Source of the DNA: Clostridia bacterium
GTDB taxonomy: Bacteria; Bacillota; Clostridia; Lachnospirales; Cellulosilyticaceae
Direction of reading: 5' to 3'
Assembly: GCA_029239755.1 (NCBI GenBank)
Contig: JARBUI010000001.1
Span: 124,001-188,000, forward strand
Length of the DNA stretch: 64,000 nucleotides
The stretch's first letter is position 1; the number at the start of each line of letters is the position of its first letter. Both the position numbers and the translations under genes were made by a program. Below, piece by piece: positions 53,369 through 62,768 of the stretch. The notes under the pieces are model-generated. The model made no database searches and was not told the origin of the DNA. It saw only the letters and a program-made list of their open reading frames with translations.

Positions 53369-55315
53369 TTACTCGTTAGTCATTATAAGCGTCATCACAT
53401 CTATCATCAGACTAATGCTTCCATCCCCTAATATCACACAGCCTCCTATCCCCCTATCTCTTATCGTATATTTTGAAAGATAAATAGGCAGTGCCTTAAC
53501 TACAACTTGTTGTTCTCCCAAAATGCAATCTGCAAAAAGGCATATAGATTTATCTCCGCTCTCCACAAGTAATATAATACCTTGTGATATTTTTATTACC
53601 TCTGTGTCTACACTAAAATGTTCATGAAGCCTTAGAACCGTATAGCACTTCCCTCTTATCATGATCATTTCATAGCCCTCTGGATCGATAATGACATCTT
53701 TTTCATCTGCTTTAAAAGCTTCTTTAATAGCTATAGTTGGAATGGTATAAGTAGAATTTCCGACTGATATACCCATTCCTCCTACAATAGCCAGCGTGAG
53801 AGGAATTTTGATACTCATGGTTGTTCCTTTTCCTTGCACGCTCTCAATAGAAATATTTCCTCCGATTTCATCTATATTTTTCTTTACAACATCCATTCCT
53901 ACGCCACGGCCTGAAAACTCTGTAACTTCCTGATTAGTAGAAAACCCTGGGAGAAGTATGAAGGAATAAATTTCTTTTTGGCTTAGGTCACGTTCTGCCT
54001 TGTTAATGAGTCCAGACTTTCTAGCTTTATTTAATATTTTCTCTGCATCTAATCCTTTCCCATCATCTGAAATTCTGATCAGAACATCTCCACCTGTATT
54101 TTGTGCCTCTAAGATAATCCTTCCCATTTGTTCTTTACCTTTTTGCTCCCTCTCAGCCGACATTTCGATACCATGATCTACCGCATTTCTAATAAGATGC
54201 ATCAGAGGATCAGAAATGTGATCAATAATATTTTTGTCTACTTCCGTTTCTTCTCCCAAAATAATAAGCTCTACAGATTTACCAAGCTTTTTGCTCATAT
54301 CTCTTACAAGTCGCTCCATCTTATGAAATGTAGAGGCTATAGGGACCATCCTTATGGACATCACAATATCCTGAAGTTCATCTGTCAGTTTTCTAAGCTG
54401 TCTTGTAGTCTTATTAAAGTTTGGAAGGGATAACCCTTCTAAATCAGGATTTTTAATAACCATTGACTGGGCAATGACAATTTCACCCACAAAATCCATA
54501 AGTTTGTTAAGTTTAGAGATATTAACACTGATAAGACTTTGTTTATTTTTTTCTTTGATATCTTCCTTCCCTTTATATTCTTTATCTATCATTTTATCTT
54601 TTTGAGCAGCAGTCAAGTAAGCCTTGTCTGCTGCTAATTCATAAGACTTAACATATAAAGCCTGCTCAAAAACTTGAGTCAAAGCTTCCTTATCCATATG
54701 AGATGAAAAATAAATCTCAAATCCATTTTTAATAATCTCCTCTGAAGCATTACTGTTTTCTATAATATCCTCTGGTCTAAAAGAAATTTCCTCACAATAC
54801 TCTTTTAAGTTATGCACAATGTTAAATGCTCTTATATTCTCCATGCCAGCTCCTTCTTCAAAGAGTATTTTTGCAGCATATTTTTGGTCAGGACTATGAG
54901 AGCTATTCTTTTTCATTACCATTATCGTTTTCTTTAGTTCAGCAAGAAGTTCTCCCTCATCTTTCATTTCTTTTCCGTTTTGTATGTTTTCTATTTGTTC
55001 CCTAATAAAGTCAACAGTTTTTAAAACAATATCGTAAATAATAGAATAATTCGCAGCAAGTGTTTGATTTTCTCTTATAAAATAAAATAAATCTTCTACT
55101 TCATGGGCAACAGCTGCTATATTATTAAACATCATCATAGCCGCAGAGCCTTTTATGGTATGCATCATTCTAAAGATTTCATTGATATTTTCTATACCTA
55201 TTTCATTATTCTTTTCCGAGAGAAGAAGTATTTCTTCAAGTTCTTCTAAAAATTGGCTAGTCTCAAACAAAAACATTTCTAATAAGGGATCTCTATTTGT
55301 AGATGCATCTTCCAT
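53369..55315 (-). CDS. cheA: Chemotaxis histidine kinase CheA
   Basis: A 648-residue kinase. Domains: Hpt with phospho-His52 in MMHTIKGSAAM (about 10-115), a reduced middle region (about 130-240) where a CheY-binding P2 domain would sit, dimerisation helices (about 260-330), ATPase domain with RNAVDHGIE and GRGVGMDVV (about 335-510), and a C-terminal CheW-like domain (about 515-645). Last gene of cheW-mcp-cheA. No CheY gene is adjacent, so phosphate may pass to a distant receiver. Confidence 0.94.
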   Translation of the reverse strand: MEDASTNRDPLLEMFLFETSQFLEELEEILLLSEKNNEIGIENINEIFRMMHTIKGSAAMMMFNNIAAVAHEVEDLFYFIRENQTLAANYSIIYDIVLKTVDFIREQIENIQNGKEMKDEGELLAELKKTIMVMKKNSSHSPDQKYAAKILFEEGAGMENIRAFNIVHNLKEYCEEISFRPEDIIENSNASEEIIKNGFEIYFSSHMDKEALTQVFEQALYVKSYELAADKAYLTAAQKDKMIDKEYKGKEDIKEKNKQSLISVNISKLNKLMDFVGEIVIAQSMVIKNPDLEGLSLPNFNKTTRQLRKLTDELQDIVMSIRMVPIASTFHKMERLVRDMSKKLGKSVELIILGEETEVDKNIIDHISDPLMHLIRNAVDHGIEMSAEREQKGKEQMGRIILEAQNTGGDVLIRISDDGKGLDAEKILNKARKSGLINKAERDLSQKEIYSFILLPGFSTNQEVTEFSGRGVGMDVVKKNIDEIGGNISIESVQGKGTTMSIKIPLTLAIVGGMGISVGNSTYTIPTIAIKEAFKADEKDVIIDPEGYEMIMIRGKCYTVLRLHEHFSVDTEVIKISQGIILLVESGDKSICLFADCILGEQQVVVKALPIYLSKYTIRDRGIGGCVILGDGSISLMIDVMTLIMTNE

Positions 55316-55337
55316 TTTCTCTCCCTCCTAAGCCAGA

Positions 55338-56939
55338 CTAATACAAATACTTATCATGATTATTGCCGTTAAGTATTATGCGCTCTTCTTTTAACTTAAA
55401 CCTGCCTATTACCTGCTTAAGAGCCTGTGCCTGACTATATAATTCTTCACTAGCAGCTGCACTTTGCTGAGCTGTTGCTGAATTAGTTTGAACTACCCCC
55501 GAAACTTGTTCAATTCCTTTATTGATTTGCGTTATAGCTGCAGCTTGATCACTTGATGAGAGTGCAATTTCACCTACCAGCTTTGCAGCCTCTTCTATAC
55601 CTAAAACAATGTTATTAAATGCAGCTGCTGTTTCTTTCGCTGTTTTAGTTCCCGTTTCAGTCTTTTGTATAGATCCTTCTATCATAAGGGTTGTTTCCTT
55701 TGCAGCATTGGCACTTCTGGCAGCTAAATTTCTTACTTCTTCGGCAACAACTGCAAAACCTTTCCCGTGTTGTCCTGCTCTTGCAGCTTCTACAGCTGCA
55801 TTTAAGGCAAGTATATTCGTTTGAAATGCAATTTCTTCAATAACTTTGATAATTTTAGAAATACTTGAAGAAGAAGCATTAATTTCCTGCATAGCACTTA
55901 ACATCTCCTTCATCTGTTTATTACCCTTTTCAGCATTTTCTTTAACACTTAGAGCCACCTTATTTGCTTTATCAGCATTATCAGCACTATGCTTTGTTTG
56001 TGCGGCTATTTGAGAAATAGCACTAGTTAACTGTTCTATCGCACTAGCTTGCGCAATAGCCCCTTCCGATAGGGCAGTGCTCGCGTCTGATACCTGTTTT
56101 GCTCCAGCTGTCACTTGCTCTGATGACATATTTATCTCGCTAAAAACGTGACTTACATTGTCTATCATTCTCCCAAATGCTTGGCTAAGCATACCGATTT
56201 CTTCTTTACTTTTAGTCTCTATTACAACATCAAAATCTCCTTTTGCTACTTGATCTGATACTTCTACAAGTTTAATAAGAGGTTTTTTAATAAGTGCACT
56301 TAAAAAGATTCCTAGTAATACAGCGATACATACTGCACTTGCTATTGTAATAATCATAAAGAGGATAGCCGTTTGGCCTATCTGCATATTTCTTTGCGCC
56401 TTCTCAGCAGTATCTTGAACTTTTAAGTCTATGAGCTTTTGGATGGCACTTTGCGTATCCTGAGTTGCCTTATCCCATGCTCCCCCTTTGACGAAAAATT
56501 TAAATGCCTCTGTATTCCCCTTAGTTAAAACTGTCTGAATAGCTTCGTTCATAATTTCTGTATAGCTCTTATAAGCTGCTTCAAATTCTTCATAAGCTAT
56601 CTTCATTTTATCCGATACAATATAGCTGTCCCGTTCATTTATTAGTATTTCTATTTGGCTTTTATCCTTTTTAAGCTCCTCATAAGCTTCTTGTTTTGAC
56701 TGATCCGTAGCAGCCAGCATCATTGATCTGATATTAACCCGTTGTTTTTGGAAGTGCTCCGCTATATCCGAAACCTTTGCTAACGGAATAGCCCCATACT
56801 TATACAGATCACTGTCAACCTTTTCCATGCGAATAATATTGATAATACCTATAATCCCAACTAAAGATGCCAGCATAGCTATAAGAACAAATCCCCAGAT
56901 AAGCTTAGTTCCTATTTTTAAATTTCTTATTCCTTTCAC
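55338..56939 (-). CDS. Methyl-accepting chemotaxis protein
   Basis: About 533 residues. First transmembrane helix (about 12-34), an extracellular four-helix-bundle sensor (about 35-185, 4HB_MCP type), second helix (about 190-215), HAMP (about 215-265), and a cytoplasmic signalling domain with the hairpin tip [22 protein letters not shown] in full. GTG 56939 behind GGGGG is preferred over a TTG upstream, giving the usual [13 protein letters not shown] opening. Partner of the flanking cheW and cheA products; the ligand is unknown. Confidence 0.93.
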   Translation of the reverse strand: MKGIRNLKIGTKLIWGFVLIAMLASLVGIIGIINIIRMEKVDSDLYKYGAIPLAKVSDIAEHFQKQRVNIRSMMLAATDQSKQEAYEELKKDKSQIEILINERDSYIVSDKMKIAYEEFEAAYKSYTEIMNEAIQTVLTKGNTEAFKFFVKGGAWDKATQDTQSAIQKLIDLKVQDTAEKAQRNMQIGQTAILFMIITIASAVCIAVLLGIFLSALIKKPLIKLVEVSDQVAKGDFDVVIETKSKEEIGMLSQAFGRMIDNVSHVFSEINMSSEQVTAGAKQVSDASTALSEGAIAQASAIEQLTSAISQIAAQTKHSADNADKANKVALSVKENAEKGNKQMKEMLSAMQEINASSSSISKIIKVIEEIAFQTNILALNAAVEAARAGQHGKGFAVVAEEVRNLAARSANAAKETTLMIEGSIQKTETGTKTAKETAAAFNNIVLGIEEAAKLVGEIALSSSDQAAAITQINKGIEQVSGVVQTNSATAQQSAAASEELYSQAQALKQVIGRFKLKEERIILNGNNHDKYLY

Positions 56940-56984
56940 AGTTTTCCCCCATCCTCTCTTTAACAAATACTTACTTGCATGAGC

Positions 56985-57449
56985 TTAATTTTCTTCAAGC
57001 AGACGTTCGCCATCAATAATAAGTTTTATATGTTGTCCTGTCTTTCCCATTCCTTTAATGTATTTGTTTTTTTCACCTAACTTTTCATTTGGAGGCAAAA
57101 CGATGTCCTCTTCCGGGATGCTTACCACCTCCGACACTTGATCAACGATAAGTCCTGCTTCAACATCATTAATTGTAACAACGATAATGCATGTACGATC
57201 ATTATATGGTATCTGATTTTTATGGAACTTAGTACGCATATCAATCACAACTATAATCTTTCCTCTTAAGTTAATAATCCCCTTGATATATTTAGGAACA
57301 TCAGGTACTATCGTTATAGGCTGTATCCCTATAATCTCTGTGACATATTTAATCTCAATACCAAAGAAATCTGAGTCTAATGCAAAGGTAAGGTATCTAT
57401 CTTTCTGCGCATCTTCTTGTTCTGTTATGTTATTTTCAAAATGTGCCAT
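56985..57449 (-). CDS. cheW: Chemotaxis adaptor CheW
   Basis: A 154-residue adaptor coupling receptor to CheA. CheW features: YLTFALDSDFFGIEIKYVTEI, IKGIINLRGKIIVVIDMR and GLIVDQVSEVV. GGGAGG before ATG 57449. First gene of the cheW-mcp-cheA operon. Confidence 0.94.
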   Translation of the reverse strand: MAHFENNITEQEDAQKDRYLTFALDSDFFGIEIKYVTEIIGIQPITIVPDVPKYIKGIINLRGKIIVVIDMRTKFHKNQIPYNDRTCIIVVTINDVEAGLIVDQVSEVVSIPEEDIVLPPNEKLGEKNKYIKGMGKTGQHIKLIIDGERLLEEN

Positions 57450-57543
57450 AGTTTATCCTCCCATTTCATTTTTTTACATTATTTTTGTTTGTACATTTTA
57501 TGCGGCTTATAGGACAAAAGTTCCCAAATCTCCTTGCATACAA

Positions 57544-57587
57544 AAAGAAGGTTTCAAAAGCTGAACTGAGCCTTTGAAACCTTCTTT
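57544..57587 (-). terminator. Terminator after coaBC
   Basis: A perfect 15-bp stem (57544-57558 with 57573-57587) with a T-rich run on the minus strand, 50 nt past the coaBC stop. Confidence 0.85.
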
Positions 57588-57639
57588 CTCCCCCTTTTAA
57601 CTTATTTGTTTACACTCACTCAGCTTTTCAAAAAAAGCA

Positions 57640-58824
57640 TTAAAGCGTTGCCCGCACCTTATCCAGTATGATATTAGCCAGCTCTGTCTTACTCATCATA
57701 GGATACTGGTTGGATACTCCATCTTTATCAATAATAGCTGCAATATTTGTATCCCCTTTAAAGCCTGCATTTTCTTCACTAATATTATTAGCTACTATAA
57801 AGTCCAGATTCTTCTTTTCTATTTTCTCTTTAGCATAGGTGATAAGATTATGCGTTTCAGCAGCAAAGCCTACTAGTATCTTATTCCCTTTTTTCGCCCC
57901 TAAACTCTGTAAAATATCTGGATTTCTAGTGAGTCTAATCTGAATATCCTCTCCAGACTTCTTTATTTTCATGTCGCTTACTTCAGCTGGTCTATAATCT
58001 GCTACTGCTGCTGCTTTAATAACCACATCAGCCCACTGAAAGTTTTGATTAACAGTCTCGTACATATCCATAGCACTTTGAGTATTAATTCTTTCGACTC
58101 CATCCGGACACAAGAGATTAGTAGGCCCTGAAACAAGCTTAACATTTGCTCCTCTTTTTACTGCTGCTTCTGCTATAGCATAGCCCATTTTGCCTGATGA
58201 ATGATTTGTAATGTATCGCATAGGGTCTATGGCTTCTATCGTTGGCCCTGCTGTTACCATAATATTTTTACCTTCTAGGTCCTTCTTTTCTTCTAAAAAG
58301 CTTAAAACCTCTTCTACAATGACTTCGACTTTTTGAAGTTTCCCTTTTCCCAAGTCTCCGCAAGCTAGAAATCCGCTGTCTGGCTCAATAAAGTAACAGC
58401 CTTTATTTTTTAGGAAAGTAATGTTTTCCTGTACAATGGCATTTTCGTACATAGCTGTATTCATAGCAGGTGCAAATAGGATAGGACATCTTGCTGCCAT
58501 TAAAGTTGTTGTTAGCATATCATCAGCAATCCCATGGGCTGCTTTACCAATAACATTTGCAGAAGCAGGCGCTATTAAAAATAAATCTGCTCTTTTTGCA
58601 AGAGCAATATGCTCAACTTCCCAGCTTTTTGTTCTTTTAAAGGTATCTGTTACGACTTCATTATTTGAAAGGGTTTCAAAAGATAAGGGGGTAACAAACT
58701 CGCATGCATTCTTCGTCATAATAACATGCGTTTCAATTCCCTTTTTACGCAGTGCACTTATGATATCTAATGCCTTGTAGGCTGCAATACCACCTGTTAC
58801 ACCCAATACAACATGTTTTTTCAT
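57640..58824 (-). CDS. coaBC: Phosphopantothenoylcysteine synthetase / decarboxylase
   Basis: Bifunctional coenzyme A enzyme of about 394 residues. The flavin decarboxylase CoaC part (about 1-180) has VTGGIAAYKALDII, the catalytic His in WEVEHIALAKRAD, the PAMNTAMY motif and the ACGDLGKG flap. The synthetase CoaB part (about 185-394) has ITNHSSGKMGYAIAEAA and KAAAVADYRP. ATG 58824 fits the GGAG spacing better than the overlapping GTG. It lies directly downstream of a pantothenate-type ECF S component, so uptake and use of the vitamin are grouped. Confidence 0.96.
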   Translation of the reverse strand: MKKHVVLGVTGGIAAYKALDIISALRKKGIETHVIMTKNACEFVTPLSFETLSNNEVVTDTFKRTKSWEVEHIALAKRADLFLIAPASANVIGKAAHGIADDMLTTTLMAARCPILFAPAMNTAMYENAIVQENITFLKNKGCYFIEPDSGFLACGDLGKGKLQKVEVIVEEVLSFLEEKKDLEGKNIMVTAGPTIEAIDPMRYITNHSSGKMGYAIAEAAVKRGANVKLVSGPTNLLCPDGVERINTQSAMDMYETVNQNFQWADVVIKAAAVADYRPAEVSDMKIKKSGEDIQIRLTRNPDILQSLGAKKGNKILVGFAAETHNLITYAKEKIEKKNLDFIVANNISEENAGFKGDTNIAAIIDKDGVSNQYPMMSKTELANIILDKVRATL

Positions 58825-58866
58825 CACTTTTCTCCTACTTAGTTTATTCTAATGGCTTTTAAAATA

Positions 58867-58922
58867 GGCAGGCACTTAAGGCCTGCCACTACGGATTCTA
58901 ATGTACGGACTTGTCAGTCCGT
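58867..58922 (-). terminator. Two tandem hairpins between panT-like gene and coaBC
   Basis: A first hairpin GGCAGGC/GCCTGCC (58867-58873 with 58881-58887) and a second ACGGACT/AGTCCGT (58905-58911 with 58916-58922). Only a weak T-rich run follows on the minus strand. They could terminate partially or serve as a processing site between the two genes. Confidence 0.6.
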
Positions 58923-58929
58923 GGTTTAG

Positions 58930-59556
58930 CTACTTGTTATTTTTTACTAGTAAAGGTGAAATTGTTTTCCCTATTGTTACTGTAATAAGCGCAGCAACGA
59001 TTGCTTCTGGGACTCCATTAACACCGATGATTCCCATTATAAATTTGAATAGTACATCAAAAGCTATTTCTTTAGCTGCTGCATAGCTTTCTCCAAAGAA
59101 CAAGTAAATACCTCCCATAACCATGAGTGTATTTGTAAGAGACCCTACTAGTCCTGCTATAATGTAAGCCAAAACTTTAGACTTATCTAATTTCATAACA
59201 GCTTTAAAGCTATAATGAGCAGTAACCCCTATAAGTATTCTAGGCACCATAACGATTACAAGACTCCAAATATTTCCACTCATCTCACCTACTGAGTAAA
59301 ATGGTGAAAATACAAATGAAGTAACTGTCGGATTGATTGTGTTAATCACAAGTGAAGTAAGTCCAAAGACTGCTCCTAATACTGCTCCGGCTCCTGGTCC
59401 AATTAAAATCCCTCCTAGAATAACAGGGATATGTACTGTTGTGGCTCTTGTCACGCCTATAGGAATAAATCCAAGGGGTGTGCACGCAAGAATGACCTCT
59501 ATTGCTGCAAATACAGCAATCAGTACAAGCTTTTTTGTGTCATACGTTTGTTTCAT
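58930..59556 (-). CDS. panT: ECF transporter S component, probably for pantothenate
   Basis: A 208-residue membrane protein with about six helices; the opening KKLVLIAVFAAIEVILACTPLG and the GPGAGAVLGAVFGLTSLVINT segment are typical of ECF S components. Being next to coaBC suggests pantothenate (context inference). The energising EcfA/EcfT module is not here, consistent with group II ECF systems sharing a module. AAGGAGG before ATG 59556. Confidence 0.8.
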   Translation of the reverse strand: MKQTYDTKKLVLIAVFAAIEVILACTPLGFIPIGVTRATTVHIPVILGGILIGPGAGAVLGAVFGLTSLVINTINPTVTSFVFSPFYSVGEMSGNIWSLVIVMVPRILIGVTAHYSFKAVMKLDKSKVLAYIIAGLVGSLTNTLMVMGGIYLFFGESYAAAKEIAFDVLFKFIMGIIGVNGVPEAIVAALITVTIGKTISPLLVKNNK

Positions 59557-59738
59557 GAAATTTCCTCCTTAACTACCGCTCTTTTATAAAGATGCAGCGT
59601 TTTAAAATATATTGAACTTCTTATCTATAAAAAAGAGTACTTATTATATAAGCACTCTTTTATTATTTTAAAGGTATTCTTTTAAAATGTCTAGTCACTG
59701 GTAACTTTTTACTTTATTGTTCATCATATTTTCTTAAA

Positions 59739-60542
59739 TTAAAATACCGGAATAACGCTTCCTTGATATTTTTCTTCAATGAATTTTTTAACTTCCGCGC
59801 TTTTTAAAGCTTCAATCAAAGCCTTAATATCTTCACGGCTTTCATCACCTTTTCTAATGGCTAGTATGTTAGCAAAAGTTTGCGCCGCAAGAGAATCTTT
59901 TTCTTCTTTTGCAAGAGCATCTGTAGCTGCGTTAAGTCCTGCCTCTATTGCATAGTTCCCATTAATAACTGCTAAATCAACATCTGCTAAAACTCTGGCA
60001 ATTTGTGCTGCTTCAAGCTCTTGAATTTTAATGTTTTTAGGATTTTCAATAATATCATTCACTGTTGCATTAAGTCCTGCATCAGGATTAACCTTAATTA
60101 GTCCATTTGTTTCAAGTAAAAGCAGTGCCCTTGCTTCATTAGTTGTATCATTTGGTACTGCAATGGTTGCGCCCTCAGCAAGTGCATCAAGGCTCTTTGT
60201 TTTACCAGGATATAGCCCTAATGGTTCATAGTGAACCGCAGCTGCTGAAATGATATTGGTTCCATTTTTAGCATTAAAATCATCTAGATAAGGCTGATGC
60301 TGAAAGTAGTTAGCATCTAATTCCTTGTTTTCTAATGTGAGATTAGGCTGTACATAATCAGTAAATTCTTTGATTTCTAATTCATACCCTTTTTCTTTAA
60401 GTACTTCTTTAGCTGCTCCTAATATCTCTGAATGAGGTACTGGCGAAGCCCCTATCACAATCTTCTTATCTTCCTTTGCACACCCTGTAACAAGTGAAAG
60501 TGCAAGTCCTGCAACTGATAATACTGTAATTAATTTTTTCAT
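59739..60542 (-). CDS. metQ: Methionine-binding lipoprotein (MetQ/NlpA family)
   Basis: A 267-residue substrate-binding lipoprotein with lipobox LVTGC (Cys21). NlpA motifs: IVIGASPVPHSEIL, FTDYVQPNLTLENKELDANYFQHQPYLDDF and VPNDTTNEARALLLLE. It delivers methionine to a MetNI ABC transporter, but no metN or metI is adjacent, so the transporter is elsewhere. AGGAGG before ATG 60542. It lies downstream of a SAM-I riboswitch, with a short ORF between. Confidence 0.93.
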   Translation of the reverse strand: MKKLITVLSVAGLALSLVTGCAKEDKKIVIGASPVPHSEILGAAKEVLKEKGYELEIKEFTDYVQPNLTLENKELDANYFQHQPYLDDFNAKNGTNIISAAAVHYEPLGLYPGKTKSLDALAEGATIAVPNDTTNEARALLLLETNGLIKVNPDAGLNATVNDIIENPKNIKIQELEAAQIARVLADVDLAVINGNYAIEAGLNAATDALAKEEKDSLAAQTFANILAIRKGDESREDIKALIEALKSAEVKKFIEEKYQGSVIPVF

Positions 60543-60716
60543 CTTCTAATCCTCCTGATATTTATAATTTATTTTTTACTTCTTATACAACTTCTAACCG
60601 ATTAACCTACAACACCTGGTGACTTACCTGCTCTTATATACTAATTTTTACTCTTTATCCTTAGCTTCTACATTTAGCTCACATATTTCAGCTAATAGCC
60701 ATAATACTAGTCTTCT

Positions 60717-60806
60717 TTATCGCCCGTTTCCATCATCAATATCATTCCCAGTATGTACTGCAGGAGTATTAACCCCGAACTCTTTACCAAATTTAATGTC
60801 TGACAT
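60717..60806 (-). pseudogene. Short ORF, probable stump of a Cys/Met-metabolism PLP enzyme
   Basis: ATG 60806 follows a perfect AGGAGG; 29 codons encode MSDIKFGKEFGVNTPAVHTG then NDIDDGNGR and stop. KFG...NT-AVHTGNDID resembles the N-terminus of O-acetylhomoserine sulfhydrylase or cystathionine lyase type enzymes, where AVPIYQ would follow. Such genes are standard SAM-riboswitch targets. The frame continues 22 more codons after the TAA without enzyme-like motifs. It could instead be a leader peptide. Confidence 0.4.
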
Positions 60807-60887
60807 ATGATTTCGCCTCCTTCTTTCTTTTAATCCATCTAGCTTTTTACTTCAAATAACCACTTTTATATTTCCTAACCAACAACT

Positions 60888-60924
60888 AAAAACCCCCTCT
60901 TATCTCTTAAAAGATAAAAGGGGG
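60888..60924 (-). terminator. Terminator of the SAM riboswitch
   Basis: Stem CCCCCTCTTATCTCTT/AAGATAAAAGGGGG (60893-60908 with 60911-60924) with a T5 run on the minus strand. The terminator 5' arm can alternatively pair with the 3' strand of P1 (AAGATAA/TTATCTT). Confidence 0.9.
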
Positions 60925-60950
60925 CAAGTACACTAAGTTAAATACTACTC

Positions 60951-61051
60951 CTTATCTTTCAGAAACCTTGTTCTGTTGGATTTAGCACCGTACATCTTCA
61001 TGCGGTTGCTGAGATATCATAGGGCCAAGTCCCTCCATCTCTCATGATAAG
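60951..61051 (-). promoter_or_regulatory. SAM-I riboswitch (S-box)
   Basis: Read on the minus strand: P1 CUUAUC (plus 61046-61051) with GAUAAG (60951-60956), AUGAGAGAUGGAGGGACU, the GGCCCUAUGA segment, CAGCAACC and the closing AAGGUUUCUGAAAGAUAAGGAG are all S-box elements. High SAM should promote the terminator at 60888-60924, reducing downstream metQ. Aptamer intact by eye. Confidence 0.95.
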
Positions 61052-61082
61052 TTTTTATTATTCGATTTTCTTATTGATTGTT

Positions 61083-61111
61083 AGTATACACTTAGCTTAT
61101 GAGAATGTCAA
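61083..61111 (-). promoter_or_regulatory. Promoter of the SAM riboswitch transcript
   Basis: Minus-strand TTGACA (plus 61106-61111) and TATACT (61083-61088) with a 17-nt spacer; about 30 nt upstream of the aptamer. Confidence 0.85.
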
Positions 61112-61229
61112 TAGTTTCCCTAGTTTTTTTATAATTTTACTGGGTTATAAAATACATCAAACCTAATATAGCGCTTATTAAATAGGCCTATTTGATCCAT
61201 TTCTAGCAAGATAAACTTTTCTGCTTTAT

Positions 61230-61273
61230 GAAAAAAGCAGCTTCGAAATGTTATTTTCTAAAGCTGCTTTTTC
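61230..61273 (-). terminator. Terminator after the uracil permease gene
   Basis: Arms 61230-61243 and 61261-61273 (GAAAAAAGCAGCTT / AAGCTGCTTTTTC) form a stem about 14 nt past the gene stop. Confidence 0.75.
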
Positions 61274-61286
61274 AATATCCTGTTAT

Positions 61287-62585
61287 TTATTCTTTTTCAT
61301 TCATTATTCCAAGCTTATCAAATAGGATAAATACGATGCTAAGTGATATACCTACAACAGTTGCAAGTCCCATTCCTGTTAATGGTACTTGTCCAATATT
61401 AACAGATATTCTGCTAAGTCCAACAATAAATACTACTGAGGTAAGAATAAGATTTCTTGATTTTGAAAAATCAACTTTTTCTTCTATAAAGGTTCTAAGT
61501 CCTGATGCAGCGATCATACCAAACAGCAGTAAACTAGTTCCCCCTATTACAGGTGTTGGAATACTTCTGATAAGTGCTGATAATGTTCCGGAAAAACCTA
61601 ATACAATAGAGATAAGTCCTGCTCCGCACACAACATAAACGCTGTATACTTTTGTAAGTGCCATAACTCCTATGTTTTCTCCGTAAGTTGTAGTAGGTAC
61701 GGAGCCAAACAGACCTGAAAGAGCTGTTGATAAACCATCTCCTAGAAGTGATCTATGAAGCCCTGGATCTTTAGCAAGATCTCTTCCTACTATACTGCTT
61801 GTTACCTTTAAGTGTCCAATATGTTCTGCTATAACAACAAACGTCGCAGGTAAAATAGTAAGAATAGGTGTCATATCAAATTTTGCTACTTTAAAACTTG
61901 GAAGTACGAATAGCTGTGCCTGGCTTACAGCTTCGAAGCTTACTTCTCCCATGAAATAGGCTGTTATATATCCAACGACTACCCCAATAAGAATAGGTAT
62001 AATCTTTAAAAATCCTTTTAGTAAAACATTTGATAATATAATTGTTAAAAGCGTTACCATAGATATTACTATCCATGTCATATTAGATTCTGTAGGGTTA
62101 TTACTAAGTCCTACTGCAAAACCAGCCATATCGGCTGCTGTAGGTGCAAGTTCAAGCCCGATAATGGTTACAATAGCTCCCATAACAGCTGGCGGAATAA
62201 TCTTATTAATCCAGCCTGTTCCTGTGTACCCTATAATAATAGCTACTGCCGCAAAAGCTAAACCTGAAACAACAAATCCACTTTGAATAGTTTGAAAATC
62301 ATATCCAGCATTCATAAGTACAAAACTTGGTGTCAAGTATGCAAAACTTGATCCGAGAAATGCCGGTATACCTCTTTTAGTGATAAATGCGTAAAGCAAT
62401 GTCCCAATACCGTTAAAAAATAAAACTGTAGCTGGATCAATGTTAAATAAGATAGGAACTAAAACAGATGCCCCAAACATAGCAAATAGATGCTGCAGGC
62501 TTAATGGAATAGCCTTTTTTAGTGGAACCTTTTCATTGACATCCACCTTCAAAGTTGTAACTTGTGACTTTCCTGAACTTGACAT
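61287..62585 (-). CDS. uraA: Uracil/xanthine permease (NCS2, UraA-like)
   Basis: A 432-residue NCS2 transporter with about 14 membrane segments. Recognisable regions: PLSLQHLFAMFGASVLVP, GSSFAYLTPS, the substrate Glu region VVIAEHIGHLKV, and SVPTTTYGENIGVMALTKVYS. Uracil is the likely substrate by closeness to UraA, but other nucleobases are possible. GGGGGA before ATG 62585. Own promoter at 62636-62664. Confidence 0.9.
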   Translation of the reverse strand: MSSSGKSQVTTLKVDVNEKVPLKKAIPLSLQHLFAMFGASVLVPILFNIDPATVLFFNGIGTLLYAFITKRGIPAFLGSSFAYLTPSFVLMNAGYDFQTIQSGFVVSGLAFAAVAIIIGYTGTGWINKIIPPAVMGAIVTIIGLELAPTAADMAGFAVGLSNNPTESNMTWIVISMVTLLTIILSNVLLKGFLKIIPILIGVVVGYITAYFMGEVSFEAVSQAQLFVLPSFKVAKFDMTPILTILPATFVVIAEHIGHLKVTSSIVGRDLAKDPGLHRSLLGDGLSTALSGLFGSVPTTTYGENIGVMALTKVYSVYVVCGAGLISIVLGFSGTLSALIRSIPTPVIGGTSLLLFGMIAASGLRTFIEEKVDFSKSRNLILTSVVFIVGLSRISVNIGQVPLTGMGLATVVGISLSIVFILFDKLGIMNEKE

Positions 62586-62635
62586 AAAATATTTCCCCCT
62601 TCTTAGCCTCTCTGGACTAAATTAAAATCTTCTAA

Positions 62636-62664
62636 AATATATCATTTTTCGTGATAAATATCAA
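62636..62664 (-). promoter_or_regulatory. Promoter of the uracil permease gene
   Basis: Minus-strand TTGATA (plus 62659-62664) and TATATT (62636-62641) with a 17-nt spacer. Confidence 0.65.
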
Positions 62665-62698
62665 GCATAATCCTATTAAAAATAATAAATATGAAAAC

Positions 62699-62724
62699 AT
62701 TGACAGACCTTATGGCCTGCCAAT
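62699..62724 (-). terminator. Terminator after metY
   Basis: Arms 62699-62709 and 62714-62724 form an 11-bp stem (ATTGGCAGGCC on the minus strand, one G-U) with a 4-nt loop followed by TGTTTTC. Confidence 0.8.
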
Positions 62725-62768
62725 GTAGATTACAGAAAATTTATACCGCTCAGAATCAATAAAAACCA

